A DNA stretch of 64,000 bases from VRUE01 sp963817905 (GTDB lineage: Bacteria; Actinomycetota; Thermoleophilia; Solirubrobacterales; 70-9). Position numbers and translations under genes: made by a program. The stretch lies in assembly GCA_963817905.1 (NCBI GenBank), contig CAWFPS010000003.1, positions 496,001 to 560,000 of the forward strand, written 5' to 3'. This document shows positions 8,572 through 16,362 of the stretch, piece by piece. Under the pieces are notes generated by a model, which was not told the origin of the DNA, searched no databases, and saw nothing but the letters and a program-made list of their open reading frames with translations. The first letter of the stretch is position 1, and each line of letters starts with the position of its first letter.

Positions 8572-9024
8572 CTACCGCCGTAGCTGCCGCAGCCGGCTGC
8601 GCAGGAAGGCGGGCCAGGCGCGGGGGCGCGTCGCCGCCGCCAACGCAACCGGCATCGAGTCGAAGTAGGTGACGCGTTCGGTGGCGAGGCCGTCGTCGCC
8701 GAGCACGAAGCGATCGACCGCCGACCACGAGATCGGCTTGCCGCCGGCGATGCCGCTGAGGGTGAACTCGATCAGGACGCCGTCCTCGGTGGCGCCCCAG
8801 CGGTGCACCTCCCCGGTCAGGCCTCCGATCAGCTCGAACAGGCCGGCAAACGCACGCTGGCCTTCTGCGAGCGTCTCGGTCTTCGGCGTCATCGGTGCGA
8901 CCAGCCGGACCCGCTCGGCGAGCACCGTCTTCAGGCCCTCCGGGGTCGGTGCCTCCCAGTAGGCAGCGAACCGACGGGCGAAGTCCGCCGCCATCCCACC
9001 GTTGGGACCGGCCCCGCCGCTCAC
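8572..9024 (-). CDS. NTF2-like (SnoaL-like) protein
   Basis: A 150-residue NTF2-fold protein: N-terminal helix FARRFAAYWEAPTPEGLKTVLAERV, a central helix around FAGLFELIGGLTGEVHRWGATEDGVLIEFTLSG, and the strand WSAVDRFVLGDDGLATERVTYFDS. This is the pattern of the limonene-epoxide hydrolase/SnoaL group. Its start overlaps the stop of the TetR gene by 4 bases (ATGA), so the regulator and this protein form one operon. It may therefore be an enzyme on whatever small molecule the TetR protein senses. Confidence 0.82.
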   Translation of the reverse strand: MSGGAGPNGGMAADFARRFAAYWEAPTPEGLKTVLAERVRLVAPMTPKTETLAEGQRAFAGLFELIGGLTGEVHRWGATEDGVLIEFTLSGIAGGKPISWSAVDRFVLGDDGLATERVTYFDSMPVALAAATRPRAWPAFLRSRLRQLRR

Positions 9025-9632
9025 CCGGGCAACTCTCCCAGCAGCCGGTCGATCGCGCCGCGGGCGTAGCCGAAGACGGCGCGATCGGAGCCGAGGCGGA
9101 AGCGGGAGTTAGCACCCATCACGACTGCGTAGAGCTCGAAGGCGAAGCGGGCGGGGTCGGCCGCGCCGGCGAGCTTCGCCTGCCGCTCAAGCTCGGCGGT
9201 CCAACTGTCGAGCGCGGCGGCGATCGCGTCGCGGACGGGGCCGGGCCGGTCGTCGTACTCCGCCGAGGTCGCGGCCCAGAAGCAGCCGCCCTGGTAACCG
9301 TCCCCCTCGAGATGAGCCAGGTAGGCATTGGCGATGGCCTGCAACCTCGGCACGCCGTCGGCCGCGCCGAGCGACGGCGCGATCACGGCAGCGCTGAAGC
9401 GCTCGGACGCAGCGCCGATCGTCGCCAGCTGCAGCTCCTGCTTGGAGCCGAAGTGGGCGAACAGGCCGCTCTTGCTCATTTCCAGGTCAGCGGCGAGGCG
9501 GCCGATCGTCAGCCCCTCCAGGCCCTCGACCGAGGCAAGGTCCACGGCGCGGTCGAGAATCGCCGCCCGGGTCTCGGCCCCCCGACCCGTTTCCGAGGGA
9601 GACGCGCTGCTGACTGCGGTCGCTGCGGCCAT
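9021..9632 (-). CDS. TetR/AcrR family transcriptional regulator
   Basis: A 203-residue repressor. The N-terminal TetR HTH is clear: ETRAAILDRAVDLASVEGLEGLTIGRLAADLEMSKSGLFAHFGSK (split here only for description; about residues 20-64), with SKSGLFAHFGSK as recognition helix and turn. The C-terminal ligand domain contains GCFWAATSAEYDDRPGPVRDAI, typical of the TetR_C_6/YcdC-type group. It is translationally coupled to the NTF2-like gene. A perfect 16-base palindrome 20 bases upstream of its start is its likely operator, shared with the divergent cupin gene. Confidence 0.92.
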   Translation of the reverse strand: MAAATAVSSASPSETGRGAETRAAILDRAVDLASVEGLEGLTIGRLAADLEMSKSGLFAHFGSKQELQLATIGAASERFSAAVIAPSLGAADGVPRLQAIANAYLAHLEGDGYQGGCFWAATSAEYDDRPGPVRDAIAAALDSWTAELERQAKLAGAADPARFAFELYAVVMGANSRFRLGSDRAVFGYARGAIDRLLGELPG

Positions 9633-9651
9633 CTGTCCAGGCTACAGAAAA

Positions 9652-9667
9652 GCACGAACGTTCGTGC
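9652..9667. promoter_or_regulatory. Palindromic operator (probable TetR site)
   Basis: A perfect 16-base palindrome, GCACGAACGTTCGTGC, lies between the divergent tetR (start 9632) and cupin (start 9728) genes. Length, symmetry and position fit a TetR-family operator controlling both. Confidence 0.75.
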
Positions 9668-9727
9668 ATGAGCTACGCTCCGCCCGGCTCGACCGGGCCG
9701 ACCCACAACTTCAGGAGGAGAACAGCG

Positions 9728-10123
9728 ATGGCGGGACACGCGGTAAGGAAGATCGACGAGATGGAGGCCATTTACGGCGGCGCTTTCAAGCGCGCCCGGG
9801 CCGAGCTCGGAGTCGAATCGTTCGGCATGCAGATCATCGACATGCCACCCAACTACAAGAACTACCCCGTGCACGACCACGAGCAGGACGGCCAGGAGGA
9901 GGTCTACGTGACCCTGCGCGGCTCCGGCGAGCTGGAGATCGAGGGTGAGCGTTTCCCGCTCGACGCCGAACACATGGCCCGGGTCGGTCCCGGCGTATCC
10001 CGCAAGGTCTGGCCCGGCGACTCCGGCATTCGCATCCTCGTGCTCGGCGGCAAGGCGGGCGCGGCCTACCAGGCCCCCGACAACTCCAAGCTCGGCCAAC
10101 CCGATCCGATGGCAGCCGCCTGA
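9728..10123 (+). CDS. Small cupin-domain protein
   Basis: A 131-residue single-domain cupin. Motif 1 is HDHEQDGQEEVYVTLRG (about 57-73), supplying His and Glu metal ligands. Motif 2 is around the PLDAEHMARVGPGVSRKVWPG segment. The ATG at 9728 follows a strong AGGAGG site. It is divergent from the TetR/NTF2-like operon across the palindrome at 9652-9667 and is likely under its control. Function is unknown; small cupins like this are metal-binding isomerases, dioxygenases or sensors. Confidence 0.85.
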   Translation: MAGHAVRKIDEMEAIYGGAFKRARAELGVESFGMQIIDMPPNYKNYPVHDHEQDGQEEVYVTLRGSGELEIEGERFPLDAEHMARVGPGVSRKVWPGDSGIRILVLGGKAGAAYQAPDNSKLGQPDPMAAA

Positions 10124-10133
10124 CGAGCGGCCG

Positions 10134-10319
10134 TCAATCGCCGTCCCGGCGCTGCTCGTAGCCGGGGCAGGCATTCACGGGTACCCGCGGATAGCGGGGA
10201 TACCGCGGGTCGGTGCGCGAGCGCCGGCAGAGCGAGAAGACCGACCCGCGCGTGTTGGAAACCAGCTGCCGATGGCCGCAGGTGTCGCAAAGGCCGTGTT
10301 TTTCCGGTCGATTGCCCAT
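10134..10319 (-). CDS. Small Cys-rich protein (putative zinc ribbon)
   Basis: A 61-residue basic protein with the pattern C-x2-C (LCDTCGHRQLVSNTRGS), then SLCRRSRTDPRYPRYPRVPV and a final ACPGYE. Four cysteines at conserved spacing suggest a zinc knuckle. I recall similar short proteins as conserved in Thermoleophilia and other actinobacteria, without known function. It is convergent with the cupin gene and divergent from recD2 (25 bases between starts). The stop follows a basic, acidic-ended tail. Confidence 0.65.
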   Translation of the reverse strand: MGNRPEKHGLCDTCGHRQLVSNTRGSVFSLCRRSRTDPRYPRYPRVPVNACPGYEQRRDGD

Positions 10320-10344
10320 CTTGACCGCAGGCTAGCTTTACCGT

Positions 10345-12483
10345 GTGAACAGCACGGCCACCCTTTTCGGCGTCGATGCGACGGCCTACTCGGCGACGGT
10401 CGAGGTGCTGGGGGTGATCTTCTGCGCCGAGGACGACGGCTACGCGGTGCTCGAGGTGCAGGACGCCGAATCGGGCGAGGGATTTGCCCTGGTCGGCCCG
10501 GTCGCCCACCTGGGCGTGGGAGAGCGCGCCGAAGTCAGCGGCGAGTGGCAGACCCATTCTCGCTACGGGCGCCAGTTGCGCGCGCAGGGCGCGATGCCGC
10601 TCGACCCCGCCGACCGGGAGGGGCAGGTCGCCTACCTGACCTCGCTGCGGCACATCGGACCCGCCCGGGCGGAGCGGCTGGTCGACGAGCACGGCGAGGG
10701 CGTGCTCGGTGCGATCGCCGCCGATCCCCAGGCCGTTTTCAGCTCGCTGCGCGGGGTGAGCGCCGACCAGGCCGCCGCCGCGACCGAATCCTGGCACGCC
10801 AGCCGCGCCGTCCGCGACCTGCACGTGCAACTGGGCCCGCATGGCCTGGCCCACCTGGCGGCGCCGATCCACGCTCGCTTCGGCGAGAGCTCGATGGCGA
10901 TCCTGCACGAGGATCCCTATCGGCTGACCGAGGTCGCCGGAGTCGGCTTTGCCCGCGCCGACAAGATCGCCCTCGCCGCCGACGTGCCGCCGGAGTCGAG
11001 CCGCCGTGCCCAGGCGGCCGCCGCCTACGCACTCAGCGAGGCCGAACAGCAGGGAAACAGCTACCTGCCGCTTGCCGAGCTGAGGACTCGCACGGCCAAG
11101 CTGCTCGGACTCGACCCAGACCCTGAGGTGCTCTGCGAGGCCGACGGGCTGACCGACGACGAAGGCCGCGTCTATCGCAAGCCCACCTACGCCAGCGAGT
11201 TGGACGTTGCGAGGACGCTGGCGGCGAGGTGCGCCGCGCCTTCCCACTTGGACCACGACCCCGGCGAGACCACCCCGGCCGACGAGACCGATACGGAACT
11301 CACCGACGAGCAGTGGTCGGCCGTGCGCGGCGCCTTCGGGGCGCGGGTCTCGGTGCTCACCGGTGGCCCTGGTGTCGGCAAGACCGCCTGCACGCGGGCG
11401 ATCGTCGAGGAGGCCGGCCGGGCCGCCCTGCGCATCGCCCTCTGCGCCCCAACCGGCCGCGCCGCCCGCCGGCTCGAGGAGACGACGGGGCACCAGGCAC
11501 AGACGATCCACCGGCTGCTGGAGTGGACGCCGGGGCGGGAGCCCGCCTTCAAGCCGGGGCACCCGCTGCCGGCGGACCTGGTGATCGTCGACGAGTCCTC
11601 GATGCTGAACCTGCGCCTGATCGAGGTGCTGCTCGGCGGCCTCGCCGAGTCCACCCACATCGTCTTCGTCGGCGACGCCGACCAGCTGCCGCCGATCGGG
11701 GCGGGCAAGCCCTTCGAGGACCTGATCGACTCGGGAGTGGCTCCGGTGGTCCGCCTCACCCAGATCTTTCGCCAGGCGGCGCGCTCGATGATCACCACCG
11801 CCGCCCACGAGATCAACCAGGGTCGCGAGCCGCACCTCACCCCAGGCGAGGACCAAGACCACGACTTCTTCTTCATCGAGCGGCCCAATCCAGAGCGAGC
11901 GCTGGCAACCGTGGTCGAGGTGGTCGCCGAGCGGGCGCCGAATCGCTTCGGCGTGGATCCCGTGCGGGAGGTGCAGGTGCTGGCACCGATGTACCGGGGG
12001 GCGATCGGGATCGACGCCCTCAACGAGCGCCTGCAGGCAGAGCTCAATCCCGATGGCGAGCCCGCCGTCGGCAAGCGGTTCCGGGTCGGCGACCGGCTGA
12101 TCCAGACCCGCAACTCACACGAGCTGGGCCTGATGAACGGCTCGATCGTCTTCCTGCGGGAGGACGACCCCGACGGGGAAGAGATCGTCGTCGACACCGA
12201 CGAGGGCGAGACATTGACCATCCCCTACGGGGAGACCGCGACGCTGCGGCTCGCCTACGCGATCTCGGTCCACAAGGCACAGGGGTGCGAGGTGCCGGTC
12301 GTCGTCGCCGTCTGCCACCGCTCCCACGCGCGGATGCTCACCCGCCCCCTCCTCTACACGGCGATCACCCGCGCCCGCAGCAGCTGCATCGTCGTCGGCG
12401 ACCGCGGCGTGCTCGGCTCGGCCGTCCGCCGCGACGACGGCGGCGACCGCTACTCGGGCCTGGCAGAGCGCCTGCGCGGATAG
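10345..12483 (+). CDS. recD2: RecD2-type 5'-3' DNA helicase
   Basis: A 712-residue SF1B helicase. The long N-terminal part has the RecD2 OB-like domain (VEVLGVIFCAEDDGYAVLEV), helix-hairpin-helix segments (IGPARAERLVDEHGEGVL and VAGVGFARADKIAL) and a winged helix. The motor has Walker A GGPGVGKT (about 339-346), motif Ia LCAPTGRAARRL, Walker B VIVDESSML, motif III VGDADQLPPIGAGKPFEDL, motif V/VI AISVHKAQGCE and LLYTAITRAR. This organisation marks RecD2, which works without RecBC in replication-stress or mismatch tolerance. The GTG start at 10345 sits 25 bases from the divergent Cys-rich gene. Confidence 0.95.
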   Translation: MNSTATLFGVDATAYSATVEVLGVIFCAEDDGYAVLEVQDAESGEGFALVGPVAHLGVGERAEVSGEWQTHSRYGRQLRAQGAMPLDPADREGQVAYLTSLRHIGPARAERLVDEHGEGVLGAIAADPQAVFSSLRGVSADQAAAATESWHASRAVRDLHVQLGPHGLAHLAAPIHARFGESSMAILHEDPYRLTEVAGVGFARADKIALAADVPPESSRRAQAAAAYALSEAEQQGNSYLPLAELRTRTAKLLGLDPDPEVLCEADGLTDDEGRVYRKPTYASELDVARTLAARCAAPSHLDHDPGETTPADETDTELTDEQWSAVRGAFGARVSVLTGGPGVGKTACTRAIVEEAGRAALRIALCAPTGRAARRLEETTGHQAQTIHRLLEWTPGREPAFKPGHPLPADLVIVDESSMLNLRLIEVLLGGLAESTHIVFVGDADQLPPIGAGKPFEDLIDSGVAPVVRLTQIFRQAARSMITTAAHEINQGREPHLTPGEDQDHDFFFIERPNPERALATVVEVVAERAPNRFGVDPVREVQVLAPMYRGAIGIDALNERLQAELNPDGEPAVGKRFRVGDRLIQTRNSHELGLMNGSIVFLREDDPDGEEIVVDTDEGETLTIPYGETATLRLAYAISVHKAQGCEVPVVVAVCHRSHARMLTRPLLYTAITRARSSCIVVGDRGVLGSAVRRDDGGDRYSGLAERLRG

Positions 12484-12527
12484 CGCGCGCCCCGCGTCAC
12501 ACGCTCGGGCGATTCCGCGCGCCACGG

Positions 12528-12548
12528 GTATGATTGAAGCCTTCATAC
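12528..12548. promoter_or_regulatory. Inverted repeat over the -10 box of the second toxin-antitoxin operon
   Basis: GTATGA (12528-12533) and TCATAC (12543-12548) form an inverted repeat around GAAGCCTTC. The left arm overlaps TATGAT (12529-12534), a good -10 box. The antitoxin ATG is at 12558. The layout suggests autorepression by the antitoxin. Confidence 0.55.
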
Positions 12549-12557
12549 TCTCGCCCG

Positions 12558-12824
12558 ATGACGCAGACCGTGCCCCGCCGAACCATCTATCTACCCGACA
12601 GCGCCGAGAAGCTCGTGCGTGAACACGCCCAGGAGGGCGAGTCGTTTTCGGCAACAATCGTGCGCTTGCTGCAGCTCGGTGCGCTGGACGACGATCGGGA
12701 AAGCTGGCCGGACTGGATTGGCTCCTTCGAGGGCCCCGGCGATCTCGGAATCAACGCCGAGAAGTACCTTGGGCTGAAGGCATGGGGACCGGGCGAGGGG
12801 CCGAGCGATGAAGATTCTGGTTGA
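12558..12824 (+). CDS. Antitoxin of second VapBC-type module (ribbon-helix-helix-like)
   Basis: An 88-residue protein. The N-terminus VPRRTIYLPDSAEKLVREHAQEGESFSATIVRLLQLG (about 5-41) has the strand-helix-helix pattern of a ribbon-helix-helix DNA-binding domain. The acidic C-terminal tail is rich in Gly, Pro and Asp and would neutralise the toxin. The ATG at 12558 is preferred over an in-frame TTG 24 bases upstream, which would sit inside the promoter palindrome. It overlaps the toxin gene by 17 bases. Confidence 0.78.
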   Translation: MTQTVPRRTIYLPDSAEKLVREHAQEGESFSATIVRLLQLGALDDDRESWPDWIGSFEGPGDLGINAEKYLGLKAWGPGEGPSDEDSG

Positions 12825-13248
12825 CACCGGCCCGCTCGTCTCGGCGATCGACCGCCGCGACGCGGCACACAAGATCGCGGCACCGCTGATCGCGAGGCTT
12901 CACCGGGACGCAATCGTCCCCACCCCCGTACTGGTCGAGGTCGATCACATCTTGAGCAGCCGGGCCGGACATAGTGCCGCGCGCGCTTTCATCAAGGCCA
13001 CTACCGGAGGCGAGCGCGAAATCGCCTACCTCTCGCCTGGCCTGGTCCGGAGGGCGGCCGAGCTCGACGATCGGTTCGCGGACCTCAAGCTGGGCTTCGT
13101 GGATACCTGCGTGATGGCAATTGCCGAGCGGCACGATCTACCCATCCTCACCTTTGACTTCACCGACTTCCGCGCCACCGAATCGGCCTCCGGCCCATGG
13201 CGTCTCGCGCTTTCCGAGCATGCATACCGAGATTCCCTCGAGGGATAA
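12808..13248 (+). CDS. Type II toxin, PIN-domain ribonuclease (VapC family)
   Basis: A 146-residue PIN-domain protein with the four acidic positions of VapC toxins: Asp6 in ILVDTGPLVSAID, Glu43 in VPTPVLVEVDHIL, Asp97 in LGFVDTCVMAIAERHDLPIL and Asp115 in FDFTDFRA. It should act as a Mg-dependent RNase. It overlaps its antitoxin gene by 17 bases in another frame, so the pair is translationally coupled. Little similarity to the PIN toxin at 7.3 kb is seen, so the two modules look independently acquired rather than duplicated. Confidence 0.9.
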   Translation: MKILVDTGPLVSAIDRRDAAHKIAAPLIARLHRDAIVPTPVLVEVDHILSSRAGHSAARAFIKATTGGEREIAYLSPGLVRRAAELDDRFADLKLGFVDTCVMAIAERHDLPILTFDFTDFRATESASGPWRLALSEHAYRDSLEG

Positions 13249-13292
13249 GCGCGACCGCAACCTGCGCACCCTGCCGCCGCGATACTGACCGG

Positions 13293-13976
13293 ATGGAGAG
13301 CCCGAAGCCATCCCTATTCGCGGTGGCGTTCACGCTGGCCGGGATCGCGCTGCTCGGCGCACTGGTCTTCGCCGTGCCGGCGCTGCACGACGCGGCCGTC
13401 GCCGCGGTCCACGGCGACACGGCCGAGGTTCGCGGCCAGCTCGACAGCCTCGGCCTGGCAGGGCCACTGCTGATCGTCGCCCTCGCCGTGCTCCACGGGG
13501 TCGTCTTCTACCCGGCCGAGATAGTCGACGCCGCGGCCGGTTTCGCCTACGGGTTCTTCCCCGCCCTGGCGCTGACGATGACCGGGTGGATGCTCTCAGC
13601 CATGCTCTGCTTCGCCGTCGGCCGCTCGCTTGCGCGCCCACTGCTCGACCGTTGGTTCGGGACCGAGCGCTTCGAGCGGACCGAGGCGATGATCGAGCGT
13701 GGCGGCGCCACCCTGCTGCTGGCCGTGCGCCTGATCCCGATCTTCCCCTTCAGCCTGGTCTGTTACGCCGCCGGAGCAGCTCGCGTGCCGGTCTGGCGCT
13801 TCGCCTGGACCACGGCCCTCGGCTACCTGCCGATCACCGCCGTCTCGGTCTACTTCGGCACCAGGCTGGAAGGCCTGAGCCTTAACGACCCGCTTGTGCT
13901 CGGCACCGCCGCCGCGCTCCTGGCCCTGCTGCTCGGCGGCCACTGGGTAATGCGGCGCGGTGCGGCCCAGTCCTAG
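13293..13976 (+). CDS. TVP38/TMEM64 (VTT, DedA-like) membrane protein
   Basis: A 227-residue integral membrane protein with an N-terminal helix (LFAVAFTLAGIALLGALVFAVPAL) and the VTT domain. The conserved signature GYFPAEIVDAAAGFAYG-like segment (here FYPAEIVDAAAGFAYGFFPAL) and later RLIPIFPFSLVCYAAGAARVPVWRFAWTTALGYLP match the TVP38 group, including the re-entrant-loop Arg and Pro. VTT proteins are linked to lipid scrambling and membrane homeostasis. The GC-rich region after the vapC stop holds the start ATG at 13293. It is convergent with the first subtilase gene, with only 2 bases between them. Confidence 0.88.
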   Translation: MESPKPSLFAVAFTLAGIALLGALVFAVPALHDAAVAAVHGDTAEVRGQLDSLGLAGPLLIVALAVLHGVVFYPAEIVDAAAGFAYGFFPALALTMTGWMLSAMLCFAVGRSLARPLLDRWFGTERFERTEAMIERGGATLLLAVRLIPIFPFSLVCYAAGAARVPVWRFAWTTALGYLPITAVSVYFGTRLEGLSLNDPLVLGTAAALLALLLGGHWVMRRGAAQS

Positions 13977-13978
13977 CC

Positions 13979-16348
13979 TCAGCGAAGCCGCTTGACGCGG
14001 AAGCGGAAGACCGCCGGAGTGGGATCGCTCGCTCCGGATGCGGAGCTAGCGATCGCCCGCAGGACGTGCCGGCCGGGACCGAATCGACGCACCAGCCGCG
14101 CCGGGCAGGTACGCCAGCGGCCCCGGTCGAAGCGGCAGGCAAACGAGGCACCGGCCGATGTGGAAGCAAGGAGGAAAACTGCCCTCCTCCGACGGTGAGT
14201 CGTCCACAACAGTCGAGCCGGGTGGCGGCGGAGGTAGGTCTGCGGGTGAGCGACGCCCGATGCCAAACCGGTCGTCGCGGCTGGATTGGCCGCCCGAACT
14301 CGTTCTTCGATCGCCGTCGGCGATTCCTCCAGCGGGGCGGTTTCGACCTCGCCTTCCCCCACTTCCAGCGGGTCTTCTTCCCCCGTGCCTTCCGGTTCGA
14401 CGCTTTCGGTTTCTTCTTCGGGCGCTTCTTCGGTTTCTTCTTCTTCCACAGGCGCTTCTTCGCCTTCTTCTTCCGGTTCGCCGGCCGGTTCCGCGACCGA
14501 GCCCAGCGCCGCGAAGGCGTCAATCAGGCCGGCGCCGACAGCCTGGCCGGGAAATTCACCGACCGGCCCCGCCGTTTGCGCCAGCACTTCACGGATCTGG
14601 CTCGGCGCCAGCGAAGAGTCCGCATCGCGCATCAGCGCCGCTACGCCAGCAGCGTGCGGCGCGGCAGCTGAGGTTCCGCAGAAGCGCCAGGCCCCGCCGG
14701 ACTGAAAGGCGAAGAAGGTCGTCTGGCCGCAGTCGGTGGCGGCGAGGTCGGGCTTGGCCAGAGTTTCGGGCGTGGGCAGGGCCGCCGCCGGGGAGGTGCC
14801 TGTGACCGGGCCAAAGTAGTGGTCGACCGGGCCGCGCGAGGAGTAGTACTCGGGCGCGCTGTTGCTGCCGAACGGAACCGCGGCCACGCTGGTCGCCCCA
14901 GCGGAACCGCTGTGTCCGAAGATCGTCGGGCCGACCACGGTCGAAGGGGTCGATTCCGAATACTCGCTGCCGAGCACGTCTTGGGCGCCATTCTCCAGCA
15001 TCGCGAACTTGACCATCGGGCTCGCCGAGCCGCTGTAGCGCTTGATCACGAGCCTCACCGCCGCCGAGCTCGCACTCGGGTTTTCCCAGGAGAGGAACTC
15101 GAAGGGCTTCTTCGTCGTGCCGGGATTGTCGTACTCGCTCTCGGCGACGACATTGTTCGAGGCGCCGAGCAGGTAGGCGTCGATGTCAGCGCCGACCCCG
15201 TACCAGGGTTCCGCCCACTGCAAGTCGATCGTCAGCGAGCCTCCGCCCGCCACATCGATGCCGAAGCCGCTGTCGCCGCTGCCGTTGAAGTCGGCACATT
15301 CGAACTGGTCGGGAGAGGAGTAGTGCGGGGTACCCGCCGGGCAGCCGCTCGGCTCGAACTGAGCCTGCCAGGAACCGACATCCCTGCCGCCGATGCGGAC
15401 GTTGTTGTTGCCGGCCGCGGAGAAGTAGCTGACGCCTTCCGCCGTCGTCTTGTTGACCGCGGCGGCAACCGGCCCGTCCTGGAAGAAGGGCTCATCGAAG
15501 TACGCCACGTCGTCGGCGATCACACCGGCTTCTCCGCCGCCGCCGGCAGCCGGTTCGGCGAGCCTTTCGATGTTGTTCGCAAACGCCGTCTCGCCGGTGA
15601 AAGCGCTGGCGAAAGCGAGCTTCGCGCCGGGGGCAAGATCATGGACGATCTGCGCCATCGCCCGGCCCTCGTCGGCGCCTTCGGCTTCGGAGTCGTCCAG
15701 GACTTCGACCGCCGCGGTATCGCCGCAGGGATTGCTCCCCCCGGGCAGGTCGCCGCTGCCGACGTCCCCGGCGGCGTGCGTCGCCGCCGTCGCGTCGCGG
15801 TTGTAGGAGTCGGAGAGGATGCCGACGGTGACGCCGCTGCCGTCGACGCCGAATGCGCTGCGCGCTTCGGCGGTCCGCAGCTGGCCGTCCCCCTCGGAGA
15901 CCGCCACGCCCGAGGGGCATTCGCTCGGGGCGAAAGTGAGCGGGGCGAGGATTTCGGTAACTCCGTCGACTGCCCCAAGCGCCGCCAGGCTCGGCAGGTG
16001 GTCCGGGGTGATCGCGACGGTCGCCGTCTGGTAGCGGCGGCTCAGGTTGAGCAGGTTTCCGCCCGCCGCACGGATCTCCCCGGCGGCAGCCACCGCCCCG
16101 TGATCGAAGCCGACTTCGACCAGCACTCGCTTGCCGTCCCGCTGCAGGCTTCCGGGCCCGGCCGGCGGAAGACCGATTCGCTCAGCCTGGCGAACCGGCG
16201 AGGCCCCCCGCAACGAGGGCACCGACAGCCGGGCGAGGCGGGGCGAGAGAGGGGACCGCCCCAACTGGGCGGCGGCGACCGGGGAGGGCACCGCGCACGC
16301 ACTGGCCAATGCCAGCACGGCAGGCGTCAAGGCCAGTGCGCGCATCAT
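13979..16348 (-). CDS. Secreted subtilase-like (S8/S53-like) peptidase with Glu at the His position, paralogue A
   Basis: A 789-residue exported protein with a signal peptide (about 1-27) and a pro-region to about 165. The peptidase domain has Asp180 (VTVGILSDSYN), the oxyanion Asn314 (YFSAAGNNN) and nucleophile Ser560 (CGTSAAAPH). The helix that normally carries HGTxVA reads DEGRAMAQIVHDLAPGA, so Glu227 stands where subtilisin has His64, as in sedolisins (S53). A beta-rich insert lies between about 330 and 500. After the catalytic domain come an acidic Glu-rich linker (about 615-675) and a C-terminal Ig-like domain with FACRFDRGRWRTC (disulphide pair). The next gene is a full-length paralogue, 14 bases away. 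Substrate unknown. Confidence 0.85.
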   Translation of the reverse strand: MMRALALTPAVLALASACAVPSPVAAAQLGRSPLSPRLARLSVPSLRGASPVRQAERIGLPPAGPGSLQRDGKRVLVEVGFDHGAVAAAGEIRAAGGNLLNLSRRYQTATVAITPDHLPSLAALGAVDGVTEILAPLTFAPSECPSGVAVSEGDGQLRTAEARSAFGVDGSGVTVGILSDSYNRDATAATHAAGDVGSGDLPGGSNPCGDTAAVEVLDDSEAEGADEGRAMAQIVHDLAPGAKLAFASAFTGETAFANNIERLAEPAAGGGGEAGVIADDVAYFDEPFFQDGPVAAAVNKTTAEGVSYFSAAGNNNVRIGGRDVGSWQAQFEPSGCPAGTPHYSSPDQFECADFNGSGDSGFGIDVAGGGSLTIDLQWAEPWYGVGADIDAYLLGASNNVVAESEYDNPGTTKKPFEFLSWENPSASSAAVRLVIKRYSGSASPMVKFAMLENGAQDVLGSEYSESTPSTVVGPTIFGHSGSAGATSVAAVPFGSNSAPEYYSSRGPVDHYFGPVTGTSPAAALPTPETLAKPDLAATDCGQTTFFAFQSGGAWRFCGTSAAAPHAAGVAALMRDADSSLAPSQIREVLAQTAGPVGEFPGQAVGAGLIDAFAALGSVAEPAGEPEEEGEEAPVEEEETEEAPEEETESVEPEGTGEEDPLEVGEGEVETAPLEESPTAIEERVRAANPAATTGLASGVAHPQTYLRRHPARLLWTTHRRRRAVFLLASTSAGASFACRFDRGRWRTCPARLVRRFGPGRHVLRAIASSASGASDPTPAVFRFRVKRLR

Positions 16349-16362
16349 TGGAGAAGTATCGG

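Noticed and set aside
10179..10215. Palindrome-rich GGTACCCGCGG...CCGCGGGT
   Set aside because: It lies within the small Cys-rich gene and encodes its Pro/Arg/Tyr repeat; codon bias explains it.
14380..14480. Low-complexity GAA/TTC-rich tract as a possible microsatellite
   Set aside because: It encodes the Glu-rich linker of the first subtilase in frame; variation in length is possible but it is coding.
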